Shown: positions 6,011 through 12,661 of the stretch, piece by piece
Layout of the letters: each line of letters opens with the position of its first letter
Numbering within the stretch: position 1 is the stretch's first letter
IMG/VR virus record: IMGVR_UViG_3300042731_005775
Coordinates: 1 to 35,265 of that record
DNA: 35,265 nt
Reading direction: 5' to 3' (one strand)
Origin: a virus
Notes under the pieces: generated by a model
What the model was told of the DNA's origin: nothing
Seen by the model: only the letters and a program-made list of their open reading frames with translations
Database searches by the model: none
Made by a program: the position numbers and the translations under genes

Positions 6011-6271
6011 CTATCCGGAGCCGTCACCGTCACTGGAGCCGGAGCCGGAGCTAGAGTCGGAGCCGAAGCCGAAACCGGAGCCGCAGCCGAAGCCAGCACC
6101 GGAGCCGACTCCGGCGCCTCGGCCGGAGCCGTAGCTGTCGCCGGAGCCAAAGCCATGGCCGACACCGGAGCCGAAGCCGGAGCCGTCGCCGGAGCCGTCG
6201 CCGGAGCCGGAACCGGCGCCGTCACCATCGCCGGAGCCGAAGCCGCGGCCGGAGGCGGAGGCGGTCATCAC
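6011..6271 (-). CDS. Gly-X repeat protein 7 (last of the array)
   Basis: This 86-residue ORF starts at GTG 6271, overlapping the stop of repeat gene 6. It begins [16 protein letters not shown] and continues as a Gly-X dipeptide repeat, with X mainly Ser, Asp, Phe and Ala, ending SSDGDGSG before a TAG stop. Unlike its upstream relatives it does not end in Asp-Ala-Leu, which fits its position as the end of the array. Codons are almost all GGC and xxC, the codon pattern of real genes in this genome. It ends 15 bases from operator O2a. No function is known. Confidence 0.6.
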   Translation of the reverse strand: MMTASASGRGFGSGDGDGAGSGSGDGSGDGSGFGSGVGHGFGSGDSYGSGRGAGVGSGAGFGCGSGFGFGSDSSSGSGSSDGDGSG

Positions 6272-6453
6272 GCATCACCGGAGCCGCGGCCGTCGCCGGA
6301 GCCGCGGCCATCGCCGAAGCCGTCGCCGAAGCCGGAACCGGAGCCAGAGCCGGAGCCGGAGCCGGAGCCGGCTCCGACGCCGGAGCCGGCTCCGAAGCCG
6401 TCGTCGAAGCCGTCGTCGAAGCCGTCGTCGAAGCCGTCGTCGAAGCCGGTCAC
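6268..6453 (-). CDS. Gly-X repeat protein 6
   Basis: This 61-residue ORF starts with GTG overlapping the previous stop (GTGA). It opens with four FDDG units ([19 protein letters not shown]), then GAGSG, a run of Gly-Ser, and GFGDG/GRGSG blocks, ending in GDA. The Phe-Asp-Asp-Gly tandem repeat is unique within the array. It has neither a signal peptide nor a hydrophobic segment. Confidence 0.6.
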   Translation of the reverse strand: MTGFDDGFDDGFDDGFDDGFGAGSGVGAGSGSGSGSGSGSGFGDGFGDGRGSGDGRGSGDA

Positions 6454-6784
6454 AGGGCATCACCGCAGCCGAAGCCGTCACCATCGCCGAAGCCGTCACC
6501 GTCACCGTCACCGTCGCCGTAGCCGTCGCCGGAGCCGTCGCCGTAGCCGTCGCCGGAGCCGTCGCCGTAGCCGTCGCCGGAGACATCGCCGAAGCCGAAG
6601 CCGGAGCCGTCGCCGGAGCCGAAGCCGTAGCCGTCGCCGGAGCCGAGGCCGTAGCCGTCGCCGGATCCGGCGCCGAGACCGGCGCCGAAGCCGTCGCCGT
6701 CACCGTCGCCGTCACCGGAGCCGAAGCCGTAGCCGTAGCCGTCGCCGGAGCCGAAGCCGCGGCCGGAGCCGTCGTCGAAGCCGG

Positions 6785-6788
<4 letters not shown>
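6450..6788 (-). CDS. Gly-X repeat protein 5
   Basis: This 112-residue ORF starts [19 protein letters not shown], overlapping the previous stop by GTGA, and ends CGDAL. It is the richest in Asp and Tyr, with repeated GDGYG and GSGDGYGDG units. The same 4-base overlap and Asp-Ala-Leu ending occur in its neighbours, which indicates tandem duplication of a whole gene unit. It is expected to be disordered and acidic. Confidence 0.65.
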
Positions 6789-6999
<211 letters not shown>

Positions 7000-7003
<4 letters not shown>

Positions 7004-7248
7004 AAGGCATCACGTCCACCGGTACCGGAGCCGCGGCCATCGCCGAAGCCGTCGCCGAAGCCGGAACCGAAGCCGTCGCCGGAGCCGCGGCCGTAGCCGT
7101 AGCCGTAGCCGTCGCCGTCGCCGAAGCCGGAGCCGGAGCCGAAGCCGCGGCCGAAGCCGGAGCCGAAGCCGTCGTCGAAACCGGCGCCGGAGCCGAAGCC
7201 GGAGCCGTCACCATCGCCGTAGCCGTCGCCGTCGCCGTAGCCGGTCAC
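7000..7248 (-). CDS. Gly-X repeat protein 3
   Basis: This 82-residue ORF starts [17 protein letters not shown], overlapping the upstream stop by GTGA, and ends GTGGRDAL. It carries Tyr-rich (GYGYGYG) and Phe-rich (GFGSGFGDG) blocks with scattered Arg. The aromatic residues are regularly spaced, as in sticker-and-spacer disordered proteins. Confidence 0.65.
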
Positions 7249-7493
7249 AGGGCATCACCGCAGCCGGAGCCGGAGCCGAAACCGCGGCCGTCGCCGAAGC
7301 CGAAGCCATCGCCGTCGCCGAAGCCGAAGCCGGTGCCGGAATCGTCGCCGAAACCGGAGCTGCGGCCGTCGCCGAAGCCATAGCCGAAGCCATCGCCGAA
7401 GCCGTCACCGTCGACGGCGCCGAAACTGGAGCCGTCGCCGGAGTCGAAGCCACGCCCGGAGCTCGCGCCTGAGCCGTCGCCGGAGCCGGTCAC
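7245..7493 (-). CDS. Gly-X repeat protein 2
   Basis: This 82-residue ORF starts at GTG 7493, overlapping the stop of gene 1; a second in-frame GTG at 7496 is also possible. It begins [16 protein letters not shown] and ends GCGDAL. The repeat is slightly less regular than in its relatives (GAVDG, DDSGTG), so it may be an older or less recently homogenised copy. Confidence 0.65.
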   Translation of the reverse strand: MTGSGDGSGASSGRGFDSGDGSSFGAVDGDGFGDGFGYGFGDGRSSGFGDDSGTGFGFGDGDGFGFGDGRGFGSGSGCGDAL

Positions 7494-7849
7494 CACGCAT
7501 CACCGGAGCCGTAGCCGTCGCCGTCGACGGAGCCGGAGCCGGAGCCGAAGCCGGAACCGGAACCGGAGCTGTAGCTGAAGCCGTCGCCGGAGCCGAAACC
7601 GGAGACGGAGCTGGAGCCGCGGCCGTAGCCGTAGCCGTAGCCGTAGCCGGAGCCATCGCCGGAACCGGAGCCGAAGCCGGAACCGGAGCCGAAGCCGAGA
7701 CCGGAGCCGTAGCCGGAACCGGAGCCATGGCCGGAGCCGTCACCGTCACCGAGGCCGAAACCGGAGCCGTCGCCGAAGCCGAATCCGTCGCCGAGGCCGG
7801 AGCCGACGATGGCTCCGGCCTCGGCGACGGCCGTCAGTGCGCCGTCCAC
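7490..7849 (-). CDS. Gly-X repeat protein 1 (first of the array)
   Basis: This 119-residue ORF follows the DUF6948-type gene. The proposed GTG at 7849 overlaps the end of that gene by 16 bases. The first 16 residues (VDGALTAVAEAGAIVG) are not repetitive and form a possible short hydrophobic helix. From there the protein is Gly-X to the end, with GYGYGYGYG and Ser-rich parts (SSSVSG, SYSSGSG), ending GDAW. The start is uncertain because no clear ribosome site is visible; translation may depend on coupling to the upstream gene. Confidence 0.55.
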   Translation of the reverse strand: MDGALTAVAEAGAIVGSGLGDGFGFGDGSGFGLGDGDGSGHGSGSGYGSGLGFGSGSGFGSGSGDGSGYGYGYGYGRGSSSVSGFGSGDGFSYSSGSGSGFGSGSGSVDGDGYGSGDAW

Positions 7850-8136
7850 ACCGGGACTTGCTCGATCGCAGCCTGAGCCGCGGCAGAGACCGGGATCACC
7901 TCGATCACACCGAGCACGGTGATCTCCGGGACCGCGGCCGGGAACTTGCACGCGTCCGGCCTGGCCGGACCCGCGAGCGCAAGCTCCGACAGGGTCGCCG
8001 CGCCCGCCCAGAACCAGATCCGCCGTGAATCGCGCAGTGTGACGACCCTGTCGTGGTGGTCGAATTTGGTAATCGTCCCGTAGTGCACGCCGGACGATTC
8101 CGTCCGGATGATTACCTTCGTGTTGTCGTCGGTCAC
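7834..8136 (-). CDS. DUF6948-type small phage protein
   Basis: This 100-residue protein resembles a family of small phage proteins I know as DUF6948. Marks are SSGVHYGTI near residue 14, VVTLRDSRRIWFWAGAATLSELA in the centre, KFPAAVPEITVL, and VIPVSAAAQAAIEQVPVW at the end. The fold is small and beta-rich; the function is unknown. The GTG at 8136 is preceded by AGGAGAAC. The leader carries a 20-base segment identical to one in front of the capsid gene. Confidence 0.75.
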   Translation of the reverse strand: MTDDNTKVIIRTESSGVHYGTITKFDHHDRVVTLRDSRRIWFWAGAATLSELALAGPARPDACKFPAAVPEITVLGVIEVIPVSAAAQAAIEQVPVWTAH

Positions 8137-8144
8137 TTTCTGTT

Positions 8145-8164
8145 CTCCTCTCGTTTCCGGTGCT
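8145..8164 (-). promoter_or_regulatory. 20-base leader element, copy 2
   Basis: The plus-strand sequence ctcctctcgtttccggtgct is identical to 30808-30827. On the transcribed strand it ends in the Shine-Dalgarno sequence, 8 bases before the GTG at 8136. Here its first part also forms one arm of a perfect 7-bp hairpin (8157-8163 with 8169-8175, loop tatcg). It may be a translation or mRNA-stability element shared by two highly expressed genes. Confidence 0.65.
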
Positions 8165-8197
8165 ATCGGCACCGGGGTTCCTAGATGGTGCCCAGCC

Positions 8198-8230
8198 GGT
8201 CCCGGTCGGCGCGGCGACCGGCCCGGGACC
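8198..8230. terminator. imperfect GC-rich hairpin in the 8137-8239 gap
   Basis: An inner 7-bp stem (ccggtcg 8202-8208 / cgaccgg 8215-8221) lies within outer ggtccc / gggacc arms. There is no U-tract. It lies between two transcribed genes and could be a weak terminator or an mRNA processing structure that separates the early operon from the DUF6948-type gene and the Gly-X array. Confidence 0.4.
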
Positions 8231-8239
8231 GACGCCCGC

Positions 8240-8623
8240 TCACGGGGTGTCCTCCATCGCTCGACGCATCGCGGCGAGGTCCCCTGCCTTGCCCCGGACC
8301 TTGATAGGCGGAACGTCACAACTCGGCTTCCACCGCTGTCCGACCAGCATCCACCGGCAGCCGGGGGCCCCGTCGGACAGGCTGACGGGTCTGCCGCACC
8401 GGCACATGGCATCGGTAAGCAGCCTGGTAGCCAGGGCCAGGGCGGCGGCCTCGGGCGACCGGTGATCCTGGGCGATGATGCGGCCGCCCTGGAAGCAGAC
8501 TTGGGCGTACCAGCCCGCCTCCTCGACGGGCACGTCGTCATGGACGAAGCCGAGCTGGAACTCTTTGGCGCCAGAGCGCCGGGCCAGATCGGTGCAGGCG
8601 ATCACCATGTCGCTCATGATCAT
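8240..8623 (-). CDS. conserved actinophage-type zinc-binding protein
   Basis: This 127-residue protein has an N-terminal alpha/beta part, then the segment RSPEAAALALATRLLTDAMC followed by CRCGRPVSLSD (74-84), GCRWMLVG (88-95) and a final Cys (102). The four Cys probably bind zinc. Proteins with this Cys pattern are common in actinophage early regions, with no known function. The start is ATG 8623, overlapping the upstream stop by ATGA. A possible downstream ATG (MSDM) has a similar context. Confidence 0.7.
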   Translation of the reverse strand: MIMSDMVIACTDLARRSGAKEFQLGFVHDDVPVEEAGWYAQVCFQGGRIIAQDHRSPEAAALALATRLLTDAMCRCGRPVSLSDGAPGCRWMLVGQRWKPSCDVPPIKVRGKAGDLAAMRRAMEDTP

Positions 8624-9138
8624 TGCGTGTCTCCTCGGTGCTCGATACCGCGTGCCGCCGTGCTGCGCTCCCGGTGGGCCCAGCCCGCGATGGTGGACGC
8701 GGCCCGGAGCCATCCCTCGGTCCGGAGCTTTCCCATCGGCACGGACACGTTCGGGTTGTTCGCTATCCGCTCTAGCTCGGTGGCGGCCTCGGCGAGCGCG
8801 TCCGCCTTGGCGGTGACCAGTTGCGCGGCCAGGGAGGCGGCGTATCGCTCGGCCGACTCGCGGGCCGCCCGGTCGATGATCGTGTGGTCCTTGACCAGGT
8901 CGGCGCGCCGGGCGCTCGACTCGAGTCCGGACCCGCCGCCCGTGACGGTGCGGCGCAGCGCCTCGGCGTGAAGGTCCCGACCGTGCAGCGTCGGTGCTCC
9001 GGGCGGCACATGGTGGATCAGGTCCGCCATGTAGCCCTGGAACTTATCGGCCAGCCGGTGGAAATCGACCCCTGCCCAGGGGCCCGTGATCTCGCTCATC
9101 AGTAGCCCTTCATCTGTCTGGTGGTGCACCGTCATCAT
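8620..9138 (-). CDS. unknown helical protein
   Basis: This protein of about 172 residues is mostly helical, with a long charged helix in the middle (ARESAERYAASLAAQLVTAKADALAEAATELERIA). It has no recognised family, signal peptide or membrane segment. The ATGATG at 9138/9135 overlaps the upstream stop. An internal ATG at 9099 (MSEITGPW) has AAGGG at ideal distance and may be the true start. Confidence 0.65.
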   Translation of the reverse strand: MMTVHHQTDEGLLMSEITGPWAGVDFHRLADKFQGYMADLIHHVPPGAPTLHGRDLHAEALRRTVTGGGSGLESSARRADLVKDHTIIDRAARESAERYAASLAAQLVTAKADALAEAATELERIANNPNVSVPMGKLRTEGWLRAASTIAGWAHRERSTAARGIEHRGDTQ

Positions 9139-9317
9139 TTCCCACCGAAGATCTGGCCGAAAGCGTATGCACAGATCGTGCATAGGACCGCAGTTAGCGA
9201 AATCGCGATAATCCAGATAGTGACAAGATGATATAGCTTTGCGAATACGATGATCTTTCTTTCCTGTTCTTTCCGTCGGGCGTGCGGCCGTCCGGGCCCG
9301 GTCTCCGACTCGCTCAT
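9135..9317 (-). CDS. small single-pass membrane protein with AT-rich coding sequence
   Basis: This 60-residue protein has a charged N-terminus (SESETGPGRPHARRKEQERK) and one membrane segment (about residues 30-52, YHLVTIWIIAISLTAVLC). The hydrophobic part is encoded by unusually AT-rich DNA (about 9170-9270) compared with its neighbours, which hints at recent acquisition or simply reflects Ile/Phe/Tyr codons. The ATG overlaps the upstream stop. Confidence 0.65.
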   Translation of the reverse strand: MSESETGPGRPHARRKEQERKIIVFAKLYHLVTIWIIAISLTAVLCTICAYAFGQIFGGK

Positions 9318-9577
9318 CGGGCAGCTCCCGCGAGGCGGCGCAGCTGCTCGATCCCGTCCGGATCGAACTTGATCATGCATACGGCCGCCGCGTACCCGGG
9401 GTACACGATGCCCAGCAGCAGAAGGTTGGTCGGGTCGGCGCGGGCCATGAGCCCGATCAGGTCCGCGACGAACCCGCCGGGCTGATACCCGCCCTCCCCG
9501 TAGTGGTGCAGCACGTGCGCGGCCTCGACCGCGGTGACCACGATCTCCTCGGTGATCACGATCTCCTCGTCGCTCAT
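9314..9577 (-). CDS. unknown small acidic protein
   Basis: This 87-residue protein begins with an acidic, beta-branched stretch (MSDEEIVITEEIVVTAVEAA), followed by a Gly-rich turn and a moderately hydrophobic segment (NLLLLGIVYPGYAAAVCMI, residues 50-68) that might insert in the membrane. The ATG overlaps the upstream stop (ATGA). The function is unknown. Confidence 0.65.
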   Translation of the reverse strand: MSDEEIVITEEIVVTAVEAAHVLHHYGEGGYQPGGFVADLIGLMARADPTNLLLLGIVYPGYAAAVCMIKFDPDGIEQLRRLAGAAR

Positions 9578-9960
9578 CGGGCCTCCTCGACGTCCCGGTC
9601 GGTCAGGTACCGCTTGCGGTGAGCGCTCACGAGCCGCCGCGCGTGCTGCTCGCTCAGGCCGAGCGCTCGCGCGATCGTCGCGGTCCGGCGGAGGTCCGGG
9701 TCCGGGGCGGCGAGGTGGCGCGCGATGGTCCTGGATCGGGCGATCGCGCGGGGTGAGCGCTCACCGGGCGGGAGCGCTCCGAGCGCTCGCGCGAGCTCGA
9801 CCGGCACCTCGGCCGTGGTGGGCGGGTCCCAGTGCTCGCGCTCGCAGCGCGTGAGCTCCGCGCGCGCGGCGACGAGTCGCTCCGGTGAGCGCTCACCGAG
9901 CGCGCTCACCAGCGTCCGCCATCGGTCGAGGGTGAGCACGTCGCCGGCGCTCGCGCTCAT
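9574..9960 (-). CDS. putative HTH protein whose gene carries palindrome repeats
   Basis: This 128-residue protein is rich in Arg and Ala. The C-terminal part TIARALGLSEQHARRLVSAH (about 98-117) looks like a helix-turn-helix. The N-terminal half is helical (VLTLDRWRTLVSALGERS). The coding DNA contains a cluster of gagcgctc palindromes in several reading frames (see the repeat entry). It overlaps both neighbours by ATGA. The role is unknown; an origin- or operator-binding protein is possible. Confidence 0.65.
   Translation of the reverse strand: MSASAGDVLTLDRWRTLVSALGERSPERLVAARAELTRCEREHWDPPTTAEVPVELARALGALPPGERSPRAIARSRTIARHLAAPDPDLRRTATIARALGLSEQHARRLVSAHRKRYLTDRDVEEAR
9618..9897. repeat. 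cluster of gagcgctc palindromes
   Basis: The 12-bp palindrome gtgagcgctcac occurs three times (9619-9630, 9753-9764, 9885-9896), the last two within the 14-mer ggtgagcgctcacc. The related 8-mer gagcgctc occurs again at 9661-9668, 9772-9779 and 9781-9788. The copies fall in all three frames of the host gene, so protein sequence alone does not explain them. They may be binding sites for a phage protein. Confidence 0.6.
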
Positions 9961-10472
9961 CGGTCGGTCCGGTCGGTGGTGGGTTCGTCCTCGGTGCCGG
10001 CGGCGATGGTGCGCCACCGGTCGGTGATGGCCGTGGTCGCGGCGTCCTGCCGGACCTCGAGTTTGCTCCCGTAGCTGCGGACGAAGGCCAGCGATCCGGC
10101 GTCGAGCAGGAGCAGTACCTGCCTGAGTACGTGCCATGTGGCGGTCTGGACGGCGGGCATCACGACGTCGGACCGGCATGCGGCGTGTTGTGTGCGCGCG
10201 TCGGCCCAGCGGTGCGCGGCCGGGGCTGCACTGGGCTCGCCGGGGATCCTGCCGACCCGGTCGGCTCCCGCGAGGTAGGCGGTGGACAGCTCGTGGTGGA
10301 GCGCGGCCCAGCCCTCGTCATGGGCCATGGTGGCGCCGATCCGCTCCAGGGCCGTCAGCGCCCGGGCGCGGACGGGGGTCTCGGGGATGCTCGCGAGCGC
10401 CAGGTACAGGTCGGCGATGTCGTACCGGTGCGGGTGGTCGAGTAGCGCCGTGCCGGTGGGTCGGTCGGTCAT
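9957..10472 (-). CDS. unknown helical protein
   Basis: This 171-residue protein is mainly alpha-helical, with DLYLALASIPETPVRARALTALERIG near residues 21-46 and WHVLRQVLLLLDAGSLAFVRSYG in the second half. There is no membrane signature or recognised motif. It begins at an ATG overlapping the upstream stop and lies in the early operon. Confidence 0.65.
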   Translation of the reverse strand: MTDRPTGTALLDHPHRYDIADLYLALASIPETPVRARALTALERIGATMAHDEGWAALHHELSTAYLAGADRVGRIPGEPSAAPAAHRWADARTQHAACRSDVVMPAVQTATWHVLRQVLLLLDAGSLAFVRSYGSKLEVRQDAATTAITDRWRTIAAGTEDEPTTDRTDR

Positions 10473-10819
10473 CGGACGGTCCTTCGGTAGGTGGTGAGGT
10501 TGGCGGCCTCCAGCACGGCGCGCGCTCGGATCCTGTCGAGGGCGGTGCAGGCGGGGTTGAGCACGTCGTCGAGGGCGCCGCGGAGGTCGTCTATCTGGTC
10601 GTAGGCGGCGTCCAGGGCAGGGGTGGCCGATGGCTGCGGGGGCGGTACCGACATGAGACCCCGGGGCACCTGCGCGGGGCCTGGTCGGCCGGGTGATATC
10701 TGCCCGGCTTCGTCGAGGTCCTCGACGAGGTCCTCGTCGAGGACGTGCGCGCCGATGTCGGCGCGGGGGCTCTCGTCGAGCGTGCGCGTCCGACCGGACC
10801 AGCGGCAGAATCGGATCAC
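10469..10819 (-). CDS. unknown protein with acidic and Pro-rich linker
   Basis: This 116-residue protein has an acidic region (DIGAHVLDEDLVEDLDEAG, about 21-39), then a Pro-rich linker and a C-terminal helical part (AAYDQIDDLRGALDDVLNP). The GTG start overlaps the stop of the LuxR-type gene (GTGA). No family is recognised. Confidence 0.6.
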   Translation of the reverse strand: MIRFCRWSGRTRTLDESPRADIGAHVLDEDLVEDLDEAGQISPGRPGPAQVPRGLMSVPPPQPSATPALDAAYDQIDDLRGALDDVLNPACTALDRIRARAVLEAANLTTYRRTVR

Positions 10820-11199
10820 CGGATCCACCCGTTGCGTAGGGCGAGGACGACGAGTCGGGACGTCTTGCCGGGGGGCATGCCGAGCCTCTCCCAGGAGCAC
10901 CTTATGTGCGCTCTGACCGTGGCATGCGCGATGTGCAGTCGCCTGCCTACGTCGTCGATGGTGAGTCCGTCGGCGATGGCGGAGATGACATCCAGATCAC
11001 GTGTGGTCAGTGGGCAGGGGGGTGCGCCAAAGCGTCGGCTACAGCGGGGGCAGCTGCGGGCCAGGTCGGTGACGGTCGCGGTAAGGACCACGACCACCGA
11101 CCTGCAGGACGCGCAGGTGCCGAGGTGGCCGCATCGGTGCGACGCTTCGGTGAGGGCGGCGAAGGCCGGGGACAGGTCGGGGTCGACGTCGTCGGTCAC
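10816..11199 (-). CDS. LuxR/GerE-type helix-turn-helix regulator
   Basis: This 127-residue protein has a C-terminal GerE domain (about 63-127): PLTTRDLDVISAIADGLTI, then DVGRRLHIAHATVRAHIRCS as the HTH, and LVVLALRNGWIR at the end. The N-terminal part has a possible zinc site (C29, C32, C50, C53) instead of a sensor domain. It probably controls phage or host promoters. GTG start with GTGA overlap. It is unusual for a phage regulator to be of this class, but the domain signature is clear. Confidence 0.8.
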   Translation of the reverse strand: MTDDVDPDLSPAFAALTEASHRCGHLGTCASCRSVVVVLTATVTDLARSCPRCSRRFGAPPCPLTTRDLDVISAIADGLTIDDVGRRLHIAHATVRAHIRCSWERLGMPPGKTSRLVVLALRNGWIR

Positions 11200-11558
11200 C
11201 GGGCGGTCCCGCGGGTGGCGTCGAGCAGTTCCTCCAGGGCGGCGCGGCCGGCGACGAAGGGGCGCAGTAGGTCGCCGATGGTGTGGCCGGCGGGGCCGAC
11301 GAGGTCCTCGTCGTAGACGGCCAGTCCCGTCCACGTGGCGTGGTCCCTGCCGGTCCGCGTGACGATCGGGCCGCTGAGCTCCAGGGAGTAGCTGCTGGTC
11401 TCGCCGTCGGAGCGGAGTTGCTCCAGCAGGGCGGTGACGCGGATCATCCGGCTCGGCACGCCGTCGCAGGAGCTCTCCCGCACCCGGACCTGCCGCGGGT
11501 CGGTGTCGCCGAGCGCGGTGGTCAGGGTGATGGTGGTCCGTCTGCTGTCGGCGCTCAC
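11196..11558 (-). CDS. unknown beta-rich protein
   Basis: This 120-residue protein opens with strands typical of a beta-rich fold (RRTTITLTTALGDTDPRQVRV, about 6-26), and has SSYSLELSGPIVTRTG in the centre and a helical end. It has no Cys pair or membrane segment. It starts at GTG 11558 (GTGA overlap). No family is recognised. Confidence 0.6.
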   Translation of the reverse strand: MSADSRRTTITLTTALGDTDPRQVRVRESSCDGVPSRMIRVTALLEQLRSDGETSSYSLELSGPIVTRTGRDHATWTGLAVYDEDLVGPAGHTIGDLLRPFVAGRAALEELLDATRGTAR

Positions 11559-11767
11559 GCTTCCTCCGCTCCCGCCTCGTCGACCTGCTCGGGCTGTGGC
11601 CATGTCGCGGGCCGGCTGTGGATAATCCATCCGAAGAGCAGTTGGTACTGCCAGCGGAGGTGGCAGTCGTCGCACTCCCAGATGTCGCCGACAGACACGT
11701 CGGTCCCGTCTTCCCTCGTCCTGGGTTTCGCGCATCGGTGGGCACGTCGGATCCATCCCATGATCAT
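11555..11767 (-). CDS. small zinc-ribbon protein
   Basis: This protein of up to 70 residues contains CAKPRTRE and WECDDCHLRWQYQLLFGWI, a Cys-x2-Cys knuckle within an aromatic-rich region, loosely similar to the WRCxCGRLW proteins of the left arm. Two starts are possible: ATG 11767 overlaps the nuclease stop, and ATG 11761 has AGGA at better distance. Confidence 0.6.
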   Translation of the reverse strand: MIMGWIRRAHRCAKPRTREDGTDVSVGDIWECDDCHLRWQYQLLFGWIIHSRPATWPQPEQVDEAGAEEA

Positions 11768-12111
11768 TTTCCTGTTCTCGTGAGGGTGGTGAGTTCGGCG
11801 GCGATGGTGCCGTCGGTGAGGTCGTGCGTGGTCCAGACGCCCGCGTCGTGGCCTGCGCGGGTGAGGACGTCGAGCCATTCGCGCTGCCGGGTCGACAGAC
11901 GGCCGCGGGCCGTCTTCAGTTCGCGGAAGAGGGTCCGCCCCTGCCCGGGGTGGACCAGGACGCAGTCGGGCCAGCCGGGCGTCGTCCCGGGCGACCAGGT
12001 GACGTGGAACACGTGCCAGCCGTGGGCCCGGGCCAGCCGGCCGACGAGGTCCTGGAGCTTCTTCTCCGTCATGGTCTCGGCGACCAGGGAGTCGTAATCG
12101 GCGCCGTTCAT
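11764..12111 (-). CDS. VRR-NUC domain nuclease
   Basis: This 115-residue protein is a stand-alone VRR-NUC nuclease of the PD-(D/E)xK superfamily. It has a helix with Glu (MTEKKLQDLVGRLARAHG, 14-31), then PGWPDCVLV (45-53, catalytic Asp) and FRELK (62-66, catalytic Glu and Lys), and RLSTRQREWLDVL. Such phage enzymes cut branched DNA or act in recombination and replication. It lies in the replication module. ATG with ATGA overlap. Confidence 0.85.
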   Translation of the reverse strand: MNGADYDSLVAETMTEKKLQDLVGRLARAHGWHVFHVTWSPGTTPGWPDCVLVHPGQGRTLFRELKTARGRLSTRQREWLDVLTRAGHDAGVWTTHDLTDGTIAAELTTLTRTGK

Positions 12112-12428
12112 CGGACGGTCCCGGTGCCGCGTAGCCGCTGCTGCCGCAGGGGAATGACGTTGTCCGGGAGCGGTCTGGCGGCGACCGGGCAGGTAGCGAA
12201 GTGGGTGACGCGCAACTCTTCGGTGGGCAGGGTGTACCGGTCGGAGGTCAGGACGCGGGCGTAGGTCTGCCCTCCGGTGCGGTAGACGGCGATGCTGGCG
12301 GCGGCACCGGTCGCGCCGGGCGGGTCGAGGGGCATGCGCGACCGGTGGCGGGGCGGTCGGTCCTCGTCGAGTCGCCAGATGGTGGCCCACTCGATCGGCC
12401 GATGGCATCGGTGGCACCGAAACTTCAT
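12108..12428 (-). CDS. zinc-ribbon protein
   Basis: This 106-residue protein starts MKFRCHRCHRPIEW, a clear Cys-x2-Cys knuckle, and has a second possible pair at HFATC (about 86-90). Between them lies a beta-rich segment. GGAGGAG precedes the ATG, which also overlaps the upstream stop. It is probably a small nucleic-acid-binding accessory protein; the role is unknown. Confidence 0.65.
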   Translation of the reverse strand: MKFRCHRCHRPIEWATIWRLDEDRPPRHRSRMPLDPPGATGAAASIAVYRTGGQTYARVLTSDRYTLPTEELRVTHFATCPVAARPLPDNVIPLRQQRLRGTGTVR

Positions 12429-12661
12429 GAGGTCTCCTCCCGGTCGGTGGGGTATCGCTCGCGTAGGGCGGCCAGGGGTAGCCAGTCGCGTCCGGCGCGG
12501 TCGCGCTGGTCGAGAAGCCGGTCGAGGGTTTCGGGCCGGCAGACGGGGCAGGGCCTGGGTCGCCCGGTCAGGTCGTGGGTCCAGCCGTCGTCGCAGTCGT
12601 GGTCGGGGGCGTCGATCAGCTCCCCGGACCGGTCGCGGGTCTGCCCGTCGTCGCGGGTCAC
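12425..12661 (-). CDS. small Cys/His protein next to the replisome organiser
   Basis: This 78-residue protein contains HDCDDGWTHDLTGRPRPCPVC (about 21-41), a DnaJ/zinc-knuckle-like motif that also occurs at the C-terminus of the preceding gene product (CTHRC ... KPCPTC). The two may have arisen by duplication of the motif. The start is GTG with GTGA overlap. Confidence 0.65.
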   Translation of the reverse strand: MTRDDGQTRDRSGELIDAPDHDCDDGWTHDLTGRPRPCPVCRPETLDRLLDQRDRAGRDWLPLAALRERYPTDREETS

